From contig NW_024466413.1 of the NCBI RefSeq assembly GCF_017591425.1, forward strand, positions 186,001 through 250,000: a stretch of 64,000 nt of DNA, written 5' to 3'. The translations under genes and the position numbers were made by a program. Position 1 is the first letter of the stretch; every line of letters starts with the position of its first letter. Shown here in pieces: positions 47,936-60,149 of this stretch. Under the pieces are notes generated by a model that did no database searches, was not told where the DNA came from, and saw only the letters and a list, made by a program, of their open reading frames with translations. The DNA comes from Ochotona curzoniae (lineage: Eukaryota > Chordata > Mammalia > Lagomorpha > Ochotonidae).

Positions 47936-48980
47936 AGGGCAGGTGCTGCTAAAAGCAGCCCCACACATGCCCCTGGTGGACACGCAGCCACGTTTTTGCT
48001 TGCTTTTGTGGATCCGCAGCCTCGCACGTTCTCAGCGTGGTCACAGCAGTCGCACTGCCCAGCAGGGTGGGCAGGCTCTCCCTGGTCCCGCTCCTCACCA
48101 CCCCTTGCTGTTGCTTGGCTTTCAAGTGAGAACAGTTGGGGATCCAAGGTGGTGCTGTCCCGTGGTTCTGATGTGCTCTGTCTAGGCTACCGTGCTGCTG
48201 CGTGCCTGCATCTCTGCTTTCTTTATCTGTGTGTGTAGTGGGGAGAGTCAGGGAGTGATGTGTCTTAAATGTTCTGTCTTTTTTCCCCATTTATGCTCTC
48301 TGCTAAAGCTTTGGTTGTTTCCGTGTTTGTGTTCAGGCCCAGGAGCTGTCTGGAGGCCGTTTTGTGTGTGTTGAGTGGAGAACAGTCATTGCAGCTAGGA
48401 GGAACTGCCAGGTGGCTTTCGGTTAGGGTAGTGACTGGTCATCGGCACATGCTGTGAGCAGGCCCAGGCCTCACACTGACTCCCAGCTCTGTGGGCAGTG
48501 GAGCCCAGCAAGCACTTCCAGTGTACCTCTGTTTCCCTCCCTAACGCTGCTGAGCATGTGCGTGTTTCACTGCACACCTGCCCTCACTGCTTCTGGGGTT
48601 GTCCTGAGGAGGGACTTGGGACACAGCTCCTGACCAGGGAGCTCGGGTGCCAGCAGAGTGTCTGTGTTGCCTTGGGTAACATGTCCTGTTGGGACCCTGA
48701 GCTGTGTGGCCTTGATGACTTGAGGCATGCTCTGCATAGGTGTCTCAGACCATGACCATTACTGCCACTTGCTGGGGTGACTCTAAGTGGCCCTCTGTGA
48801 GACAGCACAGGCGCAGTGGGAGCAGCCAGCAGGTCACAGGGACCCACCCTTTCTGAAGGCCCACAGTGTCGTGTGCAGAATAAGCAATAGCACATGGCCA
48901 GGTGCATGGGGAGGGGTGGCTGTGTGAGGCTGTGTGGCAGGAAAGGGCTGAGGGTCTCAAGAGAGCTTAACACCTGTGAG

Positions 48981-48981
<1 letters not shown>

Positions 48982-49036
<55 letters not shown>
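48982..49036. repeat. (GT)n then (GA)n compound microsatellite
   Basis: About 20 GT units followed by GAGAGAGAGAGAGAG. It lies about 60 bp from the tail of a minus-strand SINE. Confidence 0.95.
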
Positions 49037-49040
<4 letters not shown>

Positions 49041-49097
49041 TGGGGTAGGAAAGACAAACAGGGGTGGAGAAGGAACACAAAAGGGTCAAGTTTGGTC

Positions 49098-49408
49098 TTT
49101 AAAGATTTATTTATTAATTTTTTTATTGGAAAGGCAGATTTACAGAGAGAAGGACACACACATACACACAGATCGTGTGTCCACTGTTCACATAACTAGA
49201 CCTGGAAGCCAGGGGCCTCCTCCAGGTCTCCCCTGTGGGTGTGTGGGTGCGGGGGCCCAAGGCTTTGGACCATCCTCCAGTTCTTTCCCAGACCATAACA
49301 GGGAGCTGGATGGGAAGTGGAGCAAGTGGGACTAGAACCCATGCCCATATGGGGTGCCAGCGTTTGCAGGTAGAGGATTAGCCAGTTGGGCCATTATGCT
49401 GGCCCCTC
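49098..49408 (-). mobile_element. SINE (C type), old, full length
   Basis: CTTTAAAGATTTATTTATTA tail, GGAAAGGCAGATTTACAGAG, GGGAGCTGGATGGGAAGTGG, end TGGGCCATTATGCTGGCCCC. Confidence 0.85.
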
Positions 49409-49701
49409 AGGGTGGTCTTTAAGAAACGGGTTATAGACTTGAAAACTAATTTGTGGGGCAGAGGGTTTAGAAGCCTATGGCATAAGCCTTTTCTCTTGGT
49501 GCTTGTCTCTTAACGCTCTGCTTCACCTTGAAGTTGGCAGTGTTGTGGTTGCTGTGGCTTAGCTGAGCACTCCCTGGGCCGCAGGGTTGGCAGGAAGTTG
49601 TCTACCTCCTGGTGACTAGCTCTAGTGGCAGGGAGCTCACTGCTCTTCAGCACAGACCATTCTGGCATTGTCTTTTACAGAGGAGCCTTTAATAAGTGGG
49701 T

Positions 49702-50031
49702 TTATTTTTTAAAGATGTATTTATTTTTATTGTAAAGTCAGATATACAGAGAGGAGAGACAGAGAGGAAGATCTTTCGTCTGCTGCTTCACTCCCCAAGT
49801 GGCCGCAACAGCCGGAGCTCAGCGAATCTGAAGCCAGGAGCCTAGAGCTTCTTCCGGGTCTCCCATGCAGGTGCAGGGTCCCAAGGTCTTAGGTCATTCT
49901 CAACTGCCTTCCCAGGCCACAAGCAAGGAGCTGGATGGGAAGTGGGGCCGCCGGGACACGAACTGGTCACCATGTGGGATCCCGGTGTGTGCAAGGCAAG
50001 GACTTTAGCCACTAGGTTATTGTGCCAGGCC
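49702..50031 (-). mobile_element. SINE (C type), full length
   Basis: TTTAAAGATGTATTTATTTT tail, GTAAAGTCAGATATACAGAG, CAGGTGCAGGGTCCCAAGGT, end CTAGGTTATTGTGCCAGGCC. Confidence 0.88.
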
Positions 50032-50304
50032 AGATGAGTGGTTTTGTAAAGGTAATCTGTGCGGTTGAAAGCCAAGCCGTAGTCTGCTGTCTTCTGTTCA
50101 CTGGGAGGTGGCCACTTACCCAGTTAATCACGAAGCCCTTCATGTGCCTCCTGTTTATGAGGTTTTGCAAAGCAGGCATGCAGTTCTATTACTTGAGTTC
50201 ATGGAGCCCCCGTGTGCCTGCAGGCGCTTGAGGTCCAGGGTGCATGCAGCATGCACATACAAATGCATGTATGTACATGTGTGCGTGGGTGCATGTGTGG
50301 CCTG

Positions 50305-50458
50305 GGCCAGCTGTGTGCTGGGCAACACCCAGGCCGTGAGCATGACTTCCTGCAGAGCTGTGGAGACACAGCATCAGGCCAGCTGTGTGCTGGGCAGCAC
50401 CCAGGCCGTGAGCATGACTTCCTGCAGAGCTGTGGGGACACAGCATCAGGCCAGCTGT
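50305..50458. repeat. 72-bp tandem duplication, 2.1 copies
   Basis: GGCCAGCTGTGTGCTGGGCA starts at 50305 and 50377, and GGCCAGCTGT again at 50449. The two full copies differ at only a few bases. Confidence 0.95.
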
Positions 50459-50567
50459 TCCCTCACACTTACAGGTGTCTCTCTGTGTTTACCATATGCT
50501 GGGTCTGGGACAATCTTCGGATATAGCTTCCTGTGCTCAGTCCTTTCATCTGACATAGACATGAGGG

Positions 50568-50595
50568 TGTTTGTGTGTGTGTGTGTGTGTGTGTT
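50568..50595. repeat. (GT)n microsatellite
   Basis: About 13 GT units joined to the tail of the next SINE. Confidence 0.9.
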
Positions 50596-50883
50596 TAAGA
50601 TTTACATATTTCAAAGATGGAGTTGCAGAGAGAGGAGAGGAAGAGACAGAGAGATCTCCTATCCACTGGTTCACTCCCCAAATGGCTATAGTCCTGGGTG
50701 GAAACCAGGAGCCAGGAGCTCCAGCATCGTCTCCCAGTAAGGCTCCAGAACACTCAGCTACCTTCTGCTGCTTTCCCAGGCCCACCAGCAGGGAGCTGGA
50801 TCAGAAATGGGGCAGCTGGGACACCTGCTGACCCTCACATGGGTGCCGGTGTCATTGGACCCTCTCTGCCACAGGCTGGTCCC
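50596..50883 (-). mobile_element. SINE (C type), old
   Basis: TAAGATTTACATATTTCAAA tail, TCCACTGGTTCACTCCCCAA, CTGCTTTCCCAGGCCCACCA, end CTCTCTGCCACAGGCTGGTCCC. Confidence 0.8.
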
Positions 50884-51073
50884 TCTTCCTTGCAGGGCAT
50901 CGTTATAAGTGCTGGATCCAAGTCCATCCAGCCTCCCAGCCAGCTGGGCTCCGTGTGACGGCTTGCTGTGCTTTCCTCCTGGGCCTTTCCCGGCAGAGGC
51001 CTTGACTCAAGTGCAATGTTCACACGTATGCAGGAGGCGCTTCCGGAGGCCTGTGGAATGCAATCAGCAGACA

Positions 51074-51206
51074 AATTCACTTTGGTGCCAAAACTTAATT
51101 TGTAATCTGTGCAGACAAGGAACCTTCAGAAGGTTGGTAGAAAGTATATATTTTGAGATAACTATGAATGAATTTTATTTTCTAGGTACCAAAATATACC
51201 TGTCTT
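51074..51206. mobile_element. Palindromic MITE-like element (copy 2)
   Basis: Left arm TCACTTTGGTGCCAAAACTT plus AATTTGTAATCTGTGCA is matched by the reverse complement of the right arm TATGAATGAATTTTATTTTC plus TAGGTACCAAAATATACC. Arm motifs TTTGGTGCCAAAA and GGTACCAAAATA correspond to those of copy 1 at 38.45 kb. More diverged than copy 1. Confidence 0.55.
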
Positions 51207-51229
51207 CTAATTCAGTTTTTCTATGAGCA

Positions 51230-51527
51230 TTTTAAAATTTATTCATTTTTATGCATTGTTTAGAAAAGCAGAATGAGCTAGCAGGAGAGAAACAAAGATT
51301 TTCCATTAACTGGCTCACTTTGCAAATGACTGCATTTGCCAGGCAAGGTCCAGATTGAAGCTGTGAGCCTCCCAGGTGGGGGGCAGAGCCTCAAGAACTC
51401 AAGCATCCTCTGCTGCGTTCGCAGCTGTGTTAGCAGGGAGCTGGATAAGAATGGAACAACTGGGACTTGAACTGGTTCCGTATGGGATGCCAGTGCTGCA
51501 GGCAGTGGCTTAACGGGCCGTAGCATG
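51230..51527 (-). mobile_element. SINE (C type), old
   Basis: TTTAAAATTTATTCATTTTT tail, TCCATTAACTGGCTCACTTT, GTGTTAGCAGGGAGCTGGAT, end GTGGCTTAACGGGCCGTAGC. Confidence 0.78.
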
Positions 51528-53484
51528 TGCTACCCTCTGAAGGCTCTGAAGTCCTCTACCACGTGCTCACCGTGTTCTTGGACATCATGGGTGTTCGCCT
51601 CTTCTTGGTTCTTGAAATGTAGCCTGTACAAGTTCTTGCTCATGTGCTGGTGTGTAAGTTCACTATTTTTTTTTTTTTTGGTCCAAAAATGCCTTTATGT
51701 CAGCGTCCTCCGTAGAATGCAGCGGTGTTGCGTGCCTGGGCTTGGTGTCGCCATTACCATTCCCTGGCTGTTGTGACCACGATCCTCACAGTAACCTTCT
51801 CTGTTGCTGTGAAGTTTGCAGTGACTGACTTCTGTTTGGGTGTCACTTGGCCTCCTCCCTCACCTGTTCTGCCTTGTTGTCCCCGATGTATGCTTCTGTC
51901 CCAAGAGAGTTGTACAGTACCTGCTAGTGCCGTAGTGGCAGCCCATGGCGTGCTGTGCACTCTCTGAGGTGCGAGACGGGCGTCCGGCACCGTCTCACCT
52001 GCAAGCCAGCGGGTGGTCATTTTCTGTGCTCAGCAGGTGCTTCTAAGCGTCCTGGCAGAGGCAGGGCCTTGAGGGCTGTGGGGCAGGGGTCCCTGGCGGG
52101 GAGCACCCACAGCAGGCAGCAGTGAAGGGGCGGGGCTTTCTGCAGTCATGTCCGTGGTGCTGGGGGGAGGGTAAGCCAGAGGGGAGCGAGCACGAACTCA
52201 TTCAAACTTAACAGCCTGTGACGGAGTCTCCTAAGACACACCACGGCATTTCAGTCCGCCAGGAGTCATTTGTTGCACGGGATTTGGGTTGATAGGATTT
52301 CTGTCAAGCCTGTGTGTGCAAGTTAAATAACATGTTTGACCTTGAAATGTGTTAATTTGCTCAACTAATATTGATTGAAGGCTTGAGTAGTTGCTAGATC
52401 CTGTGTCATGTGTTGTGAAGGACATGGTGATGAGTCTGGCAGGAATTGGGGCCTCAAGGTTGCATTTGAGTGAGGACTCTGGAACACGTCAGTGAGCTGC
52501 TGGAGTGACCCCCTGGCTCCTCCAGCTGCATGCTCGCCACACCCCGGGCCTTGTGATAAATGCTCTGTGTGGACCATTCCTTTTCTTTTTTTTCTGGATA
52601 ATGATGTGCTTACCCCAATTCAGGAGTAAGGAGGTTTGAACCCTCCACGGTTATGTAACTTGGTAAAGGCTACGGAGGCAGACAGTTCAGGAGCTGGTAT
52701 GCAGACTGCGTGCGACTCCCTCTAAGTGGCCCATCTGCCCAGAAGGGCAGCAGCAGTCGGGCGGAGTGTGGAGGATGCAGGATCTGGGTGGGTGGGGGAA
52801 GGAGTGTGTGTACAGGCAGGCCCAGGAGGCGTGAGGGAAAGGGCAGGGCTCCCAGAGGAGAGAGGAGGGCCAGACACACAGCTGAACTCACTGGAGCAGA
52901 CCATGCATGATGAGGGCTGCATTGCCACGGCCACGACGCCTGAACCCAGGAATGGTGGGCGATGTGGTCCCATGTGGTCCTGGGTGAGAGCTGCCCACCC
53001 CAGTCTGCTCTGCATGGGCTCAGTAGTCCTTTAAGATCCCGTCCAGGATAGCCAAGATTTGCTGTCTGCCGCCTGTGGTGGGACACTGAACACCACTGGG
53101 GATCATCACCCAGCCCTTTAAGCGTATCTCGGGCTCTTGGTGGTGCTTCAGTCTCGTGGTCAGCGCTCCCCCTGGGGTCCGCAGCCCAGTCTCTGCAGCT
53201 CCTACCACACACAGCCCCGTCATGTCCTTGGCTGCCCCTTTAGCCCTTGTACCCAGCTCTGAGTGTGTGCTGTGGCTGTTCTAGTGGCAGGGTGCTCTGA
53301 GCAAGCTAGCCAAGGTTGCCAGCAACAAAGTTACTTCAAGCACACTTGGTGCCTGTCAGCCTGAACTGTTTGTCAAACGTCCAGTGGGTCCTAGTGGGTC
53401 CCAGCCGCTCGCCCTGGCTGCTCCCACAGGCCTGTATGACACTCTCATTTCCTCCTCTGCACTTGAACCTTGGCCACTGTCTGC

Positions 53485-53486
<2 letters not shown>

Positions 53487-53545
<59 letters not shown>
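53487..53545. repeat. (GT)n microsatellite, about 28 units
   Basis: Longest pure dinucleotide run in the window and the one clear case not attached to a SINE. Confidence 0.96.
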
Positions 53546-53589
53546 TCAACTGCAGGCATTGCTACTGGAAACAGACAACTGGTCTTATT

Positions 53590-54060
53590 ATAGACGCTCA
53601 GTGTTTTAGTTCTTTATATGCTATTTTGAGTGTAAGCAGTAATAAATCTTTCAAGCAGCTATTTTTAAAAACTTACTCAAGATAACTTAGCGTTTGAAGT
53701 TTGGGAGACTCTAAACAGATAATTATTTATTTTTTCTTTATCTCAGTTAAATGCTGTTTGATGTCCTGAAAATGGAATTACTTCAGGGAAAATACCTCAG
53801 GGAGTGACGACTTACATTTTCTCTCCGGAGGAATCGTGAGCCATTTCTCCATGCCTAGTTCATTATCCTTATTTTTTTCCAAGAAGATATTAGGCGTAAA
53901 GGCTTGCATGTAGGAATTTTGAAATATCTGTTTTATCAGGAGTAAATGTTCTTCATCTTGTTTCTTAATAAGAAGCAGTTAGATGGGCCTGCTTAGATAC
54001 ACAGCCATGTACATTTTATTTCGCAACAATTTGTGTTGTAAAGAAAGTACTCAACATCGT
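53590..54060. other. AT-rich block without recognisable repeats
   Basis: About 470 bp of AT-rich, nonrepetitive sequence between a GT array and a tandem-repeat block. Includes CAGATAATTATTTATTTTTT, TTCCAAGAAGATATTAGGCG and TTTATTTCGCAACAATTTGTG. The lack of decayed SINEs and of simple repeats is unusual here; it could be conserved noncoding DNA or an unrecognised old repeat. Confidence 0.35.
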
Positions 54061-54084
54061 AGGCCTGACCTGTGAGTTTCAGAT

Positions 54085-54262
54085 CTGCACTCAGCGCACC
54101 CCCATACGGTGACCACCCCCCTGGCTGCGCTCAACGCACCCCCATATGGTGACCACCCCGCTGGCTGCGCTCAACGCACCCCCATATGGTGACCACCCCC
54201 CTGGCTGCGCTCAACGCACCCCCATATGGTGACCACTCCCCTGGCTGCGCTCAACGCACCCC
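54085..54262. repeat. Minisatellite, exact 40-bp period, 4-5 units
   Basis: CTGGCTGCGCTCAACGCACC then CCCATATGGTGACCACCCCC starts at 54121, 54161, 54201 and 54241, preceded by a partial unit. Confidence 0.96.
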
Positions 54263-54289
54263 CTCGCTCTCTGTCCATCATGCATCTGC

Positions 54290-54965
54290 ATCCAGCATTC
54301 ACCCATTCGTCCACCCACCTCCATGATCCCGTCCATTCAACCTCAGTGCATCTGCCCACCTGAGGACCAGCCCCTGCACCTGTCCATCATGTATCTCCAT
54401 CCACACACTATCCTTTTACCCCTGCACCCGTCCTTCCATCCTTCTATCCCTGCACCATCCACCTGTTCCTCTGTTCATGCATGCTTCCATCCTTGCACCC
54501 ACCTGCCTGTGTATCCACCCATGCATCTCTCTGTCCTTCCCCCATCCTGTGTATCCACCCACCCATCTCTCTGTCCATCCCCCATCCTGTGTATCCACTC
54601 ACCCATCTCTCTGTTCATCCCCTCATCCTGTGTATCTACCCATGCATCTCTCTGTCCATCCCCCATCCTGTGTATCCACTCACTCGTCTCTCTGTCCATC
54701 CCCTCATCCTGTGTATCTACCCATGCATCTCTCTGTCCATCCTCTCCTCCTGTGTATTCACTCACCCATCTTTCCTTCCATCCCCCATCCTTTGTATCCA
54801 CTCACCCATCTCTCTGTCCATCCTCTCCTCCTGTGTATCCACTCACCCATCTCTCCTTCCATCCCCCATCCTGTGTATCCACCCACCCATCTCTCTGTCC
54901 ATCCCCCATCCTGTCCATCCCCACATCCAGGGATGTGTATCCACCCATCCCTGCACTCCCCATCC
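54290..54965. repeat. Pyrimidine-rich minisatellite, ~40-bp units on a CATCCACC theme
   Basis: ATCTCTCTGTCCATCCCCCA then TCCTGTGTATCCACTCACCC recurs about ten times with variants (TCTACCCATGC, CTCTCCTCCTGTGTATTC). The first 190 bp are looser CATCC/CACC repeats. It produces long open frames on both strands. Confidence 0.93.
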
Positions 54966-55989
54966 ACCGTGACGTTGGATGTGCCTTTTGTTTGTGACAC
55001 TGCATAGTCTCAATCATTGCTAGCGTTGCCCGTGGCCAGCTGACTTTGTGCTTCTTTAAAATGAGGGCAAGTTGGTCAAGGGCCACAGAGATATATCTGT
55101 CCTAGCGCCGTGTCGCTTTCCACTGTGTCTTCTTCCTTCTGCCATCCTGTGCATCTTAGACTCGGGTAGCATTCCCTTCCTGTTCTTGCCCGGGTTGCTC
55201 CTAGAGGTTGGGTCTTTTGGTGGGGTTCTTTTTAGAAGTCCGTGGGACTTGACATACTCACAGATAAATCTGTATGGGGCCAGCTGGCTTCTCCTGGGAA
55301 AACTGACTTCTGTGGCAGTGTGGTTTGGGGAGGCTTACTAGAAGACAGTTTCTTTATGTGCTTGAAAGGGGTAGAACTATAGTCAGGTAACTCAGTAATT
55401 CAACTGGGATTGGGAGGGTGACTAGGCTGGGTCACACTGGGGCCATGGTGTCCTGTGCAGATGATGGCTGTTCCTCTCCACAGGCATGGGCATTGTGGGA
55501 GAGCCAGGGTGTGCTGGTCCTAAGTGTCTACTGTGAGCTTGGATGGGCTGATGGGAGGGTGGAGGCATGGTGAGATTGAGAGAGGACCCATGGGTGAGGG
55601 CTCCATGGCTGGGAGGGGAGGTTACTTAGCACTGTGTGAGGAAGTGACTCACATTCAGCTGAAGTGGCCAGGTGGAGCCAGCCACAAGGAATGGGACGGG
55701 AGGGGAGAAACATGGAGTCCCAGAGGGTCTCTGCAGGGTCCCTGGAGAGAATGGCCCAGAGGTGTGGCCGGGGTGTCCCACCTGGTGGTGGCAGGTGGCC
55801 TCCCGCTGCAAGAGCGTATAAGTGAAGCAGGTGCAAATGTTGCTCTGAGAAGGTCCCTCATAGAAATGGTGGTCAAGCATGGACAGCGCATGCCTTCTGG
55901 CCATTGGGTCAGGATAGCCCCCTCCCCTGCATCACATACGGTGACCACCACCCTGGCTGCTCGCTCACTCTGCTCTTCTTGCTTTGCAG

Positions 55990-56114
55990 ATGGGATCAGC
56001 GTGAGCGGCTTTCCCCTGTCCAGTCCTTTCCGACAGGTCGTGCGGCCTCGTGCGGAGGGCAAGCCTGCGAACCCCATCGAGGGTGGCCGGAGTGGCGAGC
56101 CCGGCCAGGGGAAG
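55990..56114 (+). CDS. TRAPPC9: TRAPPC9 exon 9 of 9 in the window (between Ig-like domains 2 and 3)
   Basis: Acceptor CTTGCTTTGCAG and donor AAG/GTGAGT. AT completes an Asp codon and the exon then ends in phase 0 after 41 codons. The first half encodes [18 protein letters not shown] and [11 protein letters not shown], essentially the human sequence. The second half, [13 protein letters not shown], aligns without gaps to PESNKAGDYSHVK in human as I recall it, yet keeps only a few residues, and its codons are much more GC-rich. The stretch is a flexible linker before the next beta domain, so relaxed constraint is a sufficient explanation. Splice sites and frame are intact. The following exon (beginning near TLEAVLNF in human) is beyond the right edge. 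Confidence 0.93.
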
Positions 56115-58892
56115 GTGAGTCCCCCGCGGTGGTATGGGGCTGCCGAGCCATCCCTGAGCACTGCACGTGGGTCTTGTGGTGGTGTCTGTGTGCACTGTGC
56201 CTTGCAGATCAGCCTCATGTGAGGCCCTGGCTGCCGTGTCTTGAAACAATGGACTGTGGGGCAGGGTCAGAGGATGTTTAAGCCCTGCCTGTTGCCCTCC
56301 ATTCCAAGAGCTTCTTTGTCATGTTTGTTTCGGTAATTATCCCACGGATTTTCCTGAATCCGGTGGCAGCTCCTTCTGCTTGTTGGCTTGTGGATCCTGG
56401 GGAAGCCATAGTAAGTGTCTGGGACCCAGGTGGGCTTCTACACGAGGGTGGGAAGCCTGGTCCTGGCAACGTCAGGGAGGGGTTTGCGTGATAGCCCTGG
56501 CCGTCGCAGCCTGTACGCACCTGTGCCCCTGTCTGGAGCCAGGCTGGAGGGTGCGGGAGCTTCAGGTGCAGGCTCAAGGCCTGTGTGGCAGGGAGCCATG
56601 CTCCGGACTGGCCTCTGTGATGCCGACTGTGGGCTCCACTCCGAAAAGCAAGAGGAATGTGTGCTGGCAGGCCAGGCTGCTCTGAGTCGGTGGTGCCACC
56701 AGGTGACTGAGCCAGGCAGTGTGTGGGGTGGCAGGAGATGGGATGTGTTGGTGGCAAGGCCCTGGAGGGAGGGAGAGGGGTTCCTCTAGTCGCCAGGGCC
56801 CTTCTCAGTGGGTGGAGGCCAGGTAGAACTGGCATCTGTTGCTGGGGGCCTGCAGAGGCAGGGACACAGAGCCGGGAGTCACCCCTCCCAGCAGAGCTCT
56901 CTGAGCTGGATTGCTGCACGCTCCTTAGCACTCAGGCCAACAGGGGGCTGACGCAGTGTGGGAAGATGTCCATAGATGGCATAGGTGCAGAGCAGGGCCA
57001 AGTACTGTGGGCTGCCCCGAGCACACTGGGGGTGGCTGTGGGTGGGGGCCGCCGTGCTGGATGGTGTCCTCTCAGCTTCCTGTGACTTTGTACCTATGAC
57101 CCAGTGTTACTGGAGGATTCTCTGCTCTCCCTTGACGTCATGGTGGCCACAAGCTGGGGTGGTGCCGAGGCCGGTGATGGTGGCTGGAGGCTAGGTTGAT
57201 GGATGAGGAGTGCCTGGCAGGGAGGAAGGAAGAGGTGTGTCTCCCCCAGAAGCTGCCCCTTCCTCCTGGGCACAGGTCACCTCTCCCTTCCCTCCTCTGC
57301 TTGTGGGTCTTTGCAGCAGGTTGGGTTCTGACCACTTCCCTGGTGTGGTAGCCTGTGAGTCAGACCTGTGGCCACTGCTACTTCCCAGGCTTGTCCCGGA
57401 CTCAGGACTGGGGACTCCGTGGAGCTTTCTCAGGTCCTTCCTCAGCATCTGTGGCCGTGTGTGCATCTGTGGCTGTGTGTGGGGGTGTGTGACCTTCCAG
57501 GCAACTGGGCTTTTACCTGTCCCATGTGTACCAGTTCTGCCTGCCTGGGCCCCCCAGCTGTTGCTGTGGCTTCAGCCAGCTGCTGTGCCAGCCTCGCTGG
57601 GGTTTTGCCCCCTGAGAGGCCTGAATGTTCTTGGCTTCTGTCTCAGTCAGGTGGTGGAGCCCCAGCTGGATGCCTGCCTCACCAGCTTGGTAGAACTTGT
57701 CTTCCAAGCTCGTGGGAGGGTGGGACTAGCCCCCATCTCCCCTGTTCCCTGTTGGGCAAGTGGATTTTCATGAGCAAGTGCCTGCTTGAATGCTTTTGGC
57801 TGGTTTGTAACAATCCTGATGGGCTTTCCCTGTTGTATTATCTTTGCATCTTGGGCCCTTCTGGAAGTCACCATCCCTAGACCTGCTTGCTTCCTGTGTA
57901 TTCTTTCAGAACTGCAGATGGAATCAAAGATGCTGGTTTGGAAGATGTGTCTTTGTTTCCTAATGTCGGTAGAGGGGTGGGGAGGGTTAGGTGTTGCAGT
58001 GTCTGCAGCACTGCTGGGAGAGCCCTTTGCCCCTGTGCCCTTCGGCCTGGAGCATGTGGCCAGCATGGTGAGTGATGCTGCCACCAGGACACATCCGTGT
58101 CCCAGCAGCAATGAGTCCTCCCATTGGCTGGACTTGGGCCTCTCAGACCCGTCCTCCATCTAGCGAGCGGTGTGTGCCTTGTGCTCAGTGGAAGCATAGC
58201 ATGGGGCGTGTTCCGGTGGAATGTTCCTATGCCTGGCCTGGAGGTGGGCCACCATGGGGGCTGTCACATAAGTCAGCGGCTGAGAGACAGTTAGTCCTGC
58301 ACCGCCACTCAGTGTGGCTCGTGTGGTACCTAGTTGGAGTTGAGCAGTGTGCTAGGTGGTGGGGGTGCAGGCCACCCTTGACTTCAGGATGGGCTGGTGG
58401 GCAAGACACAGGAAGGAAACAAAAGCAGCACCAAGAAGGTGGCACTGCAGGGGGAGGACAGACCAGATGCACCCACCAGCAGTGTGAGGAGGTTGCTGTG
58501 AGAGGGGTCGTGGCAGGTGCCTCTGGGGTCTCAGAACACAGCCATGTGGACAGGGCCCAGGCAGACGGGGATGGCTGGGAAGGCTTGGGAATGCGGTTCG
58601 TCACTGCTGATTTCCTCATACTGCCTTTGGGGACACTTGCCGTGCACCGGCATCTCTGCTAGGAGAGAAGATGATTTCTCCTACAGGATGAAAGAGGGTG
58701 AAACTTCCAGTGTTAGAGGCACTGTTCGTGTGTGGGTGGGTGGCTGCACCCATGGGTGAGGTCTGGTTTCCCCTCATTGGCTGCTGCAGGAACGAACACA
58801 TTGTTCTCTGAATGATTGCAGATACCTGGGGACGAGCGTGCATGTGCTTACAAATGCAGTTGCTGAAGGGCAGTTTGTACTGACCAAGTGGA

Positions 58893-59060
58893 TGCCTGTG
58901 TGCAAGGGACCCCTCAGGTGCTCCCCGTGTTTTGGGTGGTGGTGTCCCCTTACTTCAGGGCTGCTCCCTGGGGCATCTCCTGTATGTGAGAGACCCCTCA
59001 GGTGCTCCCCGTGTTTTGGGTGATGGGTCCCCCTACTTCAGGGCTGCTCCCTGGGGCGTT
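58893..59060. repeat. 84-bp tandem duplication
   Basis: GACCCCTCAGGTGCTCCCCG then TGTTTTGGGTG occurs at 58908 and 58992, and both copies contain TACTTCAGGGCTGCTCCCTG. Confidence 0.94.
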
Positions 59061-60149
59061 TCCTGTCCCAGTGCCCTGCTATGCACTCTGGCTGTTGTGC
59101 TGTGACCCCCTTTTCTTACCACACCCCTTAATCTCCCCAACACTGCTATCCCAGTCTCAGGGCTGCTGTTGCCTCCTGCAGGGCTCTGGGCCTCAGCTGG
59201 TGTTGATGTGGGCTCTGTGCCCCTGGGCTCCATGCTCCCTCCAGCCTTGCTCATCTACCCCTGTGGCTTTCCTGTGGAGGCCTGGCCCTCTCTTGTTGGC
59301 CTCTTGTTGAGGAAAACTCTACGTCAAGGAGCTGCTCCGCAAGTGTGTTCTTGGTTGCAAGAATTGCACCTGCTGTTTGCTCCCAATTCTCTCAGTCCCT
59401 GTGAATAAACTGTGACCTGGGCAGGGCTGAGGTTCAGGAGGACTCTGCCAGCTTGTGGAGTTAGTGGAGGAGTCGTCCAGGTGCACTACTCTATATTTAC
59501 TTGGCTCCTCCACGTCCCAGGGTCGTACTTGCCTGGGGGTTCAGTTCAGAGTTAAAAAGGGCCTGAGAGGGACTTTTGAGGCCATATGCATGGCAGCGTC
59601 CAGGGCGGGTAGGCAGGCCGGGGTGTGGGCACGAGTAGGGGGCTTGTGAATGTGATGCTACCCTCTGACCTGCGAAATAGTCTCCTGCGATCATCTCTGT
59701 GCGACGGTTGGTGTCTGGGAAGACTTTGCGGGGCAGTGTCTGGCACCCAGGAGCTGGTGCCAAGCCGTTGCCTCTGAAGCAGTCATGTGAGTTCTTTGGA
59801 AACCTGTAAAATGGTTCCCTGAGGAATGGCGTAGTCATGATGTGAGTGATCAGTGACAGCTGCCTCTGGGTGGGTATAGTTCGGGCGTCTGGACCAGGGT
59901 ACCCCAAGGAGCCAGCAGGGGTCCTGTTAGTCTGTTCCAGGGCTGCCGGCTCTGCACACCCTGGCAATATTCCTCGGAGTTGGAAGCAGACGGTGTCTTG
60001 TGGAAGTGCAATAGAGACAGTACTTAGGGAAGGCAGGCTTGGCTCTGTAATCCCTAAGCCCCCCTCCCCTTGTCTGCGGCTCCCTAGGGGTCCTGGGACC
60101 CTCATGGATACAGGAGCCCAGCAGGAAAGCAATCAACTTGGACCAGCTT

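Larger units (their letters stand above)
40204..55989 (+). other. TRAPPC9 intron, 15.8 kb, longest in the window
   Basis: Donor GTGAGT to acceptor CTTGCTTTGCAG. Holds at least twelve SINE copies or fragments on both strands, remnants of an antisense L1, a possible retropseudogene (46.9-47.26 kb), a palindromic MITE (51.07-51.21 kb), several tandem duplications, GT arrays at 48.98, 50.57 and 53.49 kb, and a dense tandem block at 54.08-54.96 kb. Segments without recognisable repeats are about 42.5-44.1, 45.85-46.76, 47.94-48.97, 51.55-53.48, 53.60-54.06 and 55.0-55.98 kb. No extra exon is visible. Confidence 0.85.

Noticed and set aside
54323..55007. Long plus-strand ORFs (up to 224 codons) of Ser/Pro/His-rich sequence
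   Set aside because: They are translations of the CATCCACC-type tandem array; equally long frames exist on the other strand.
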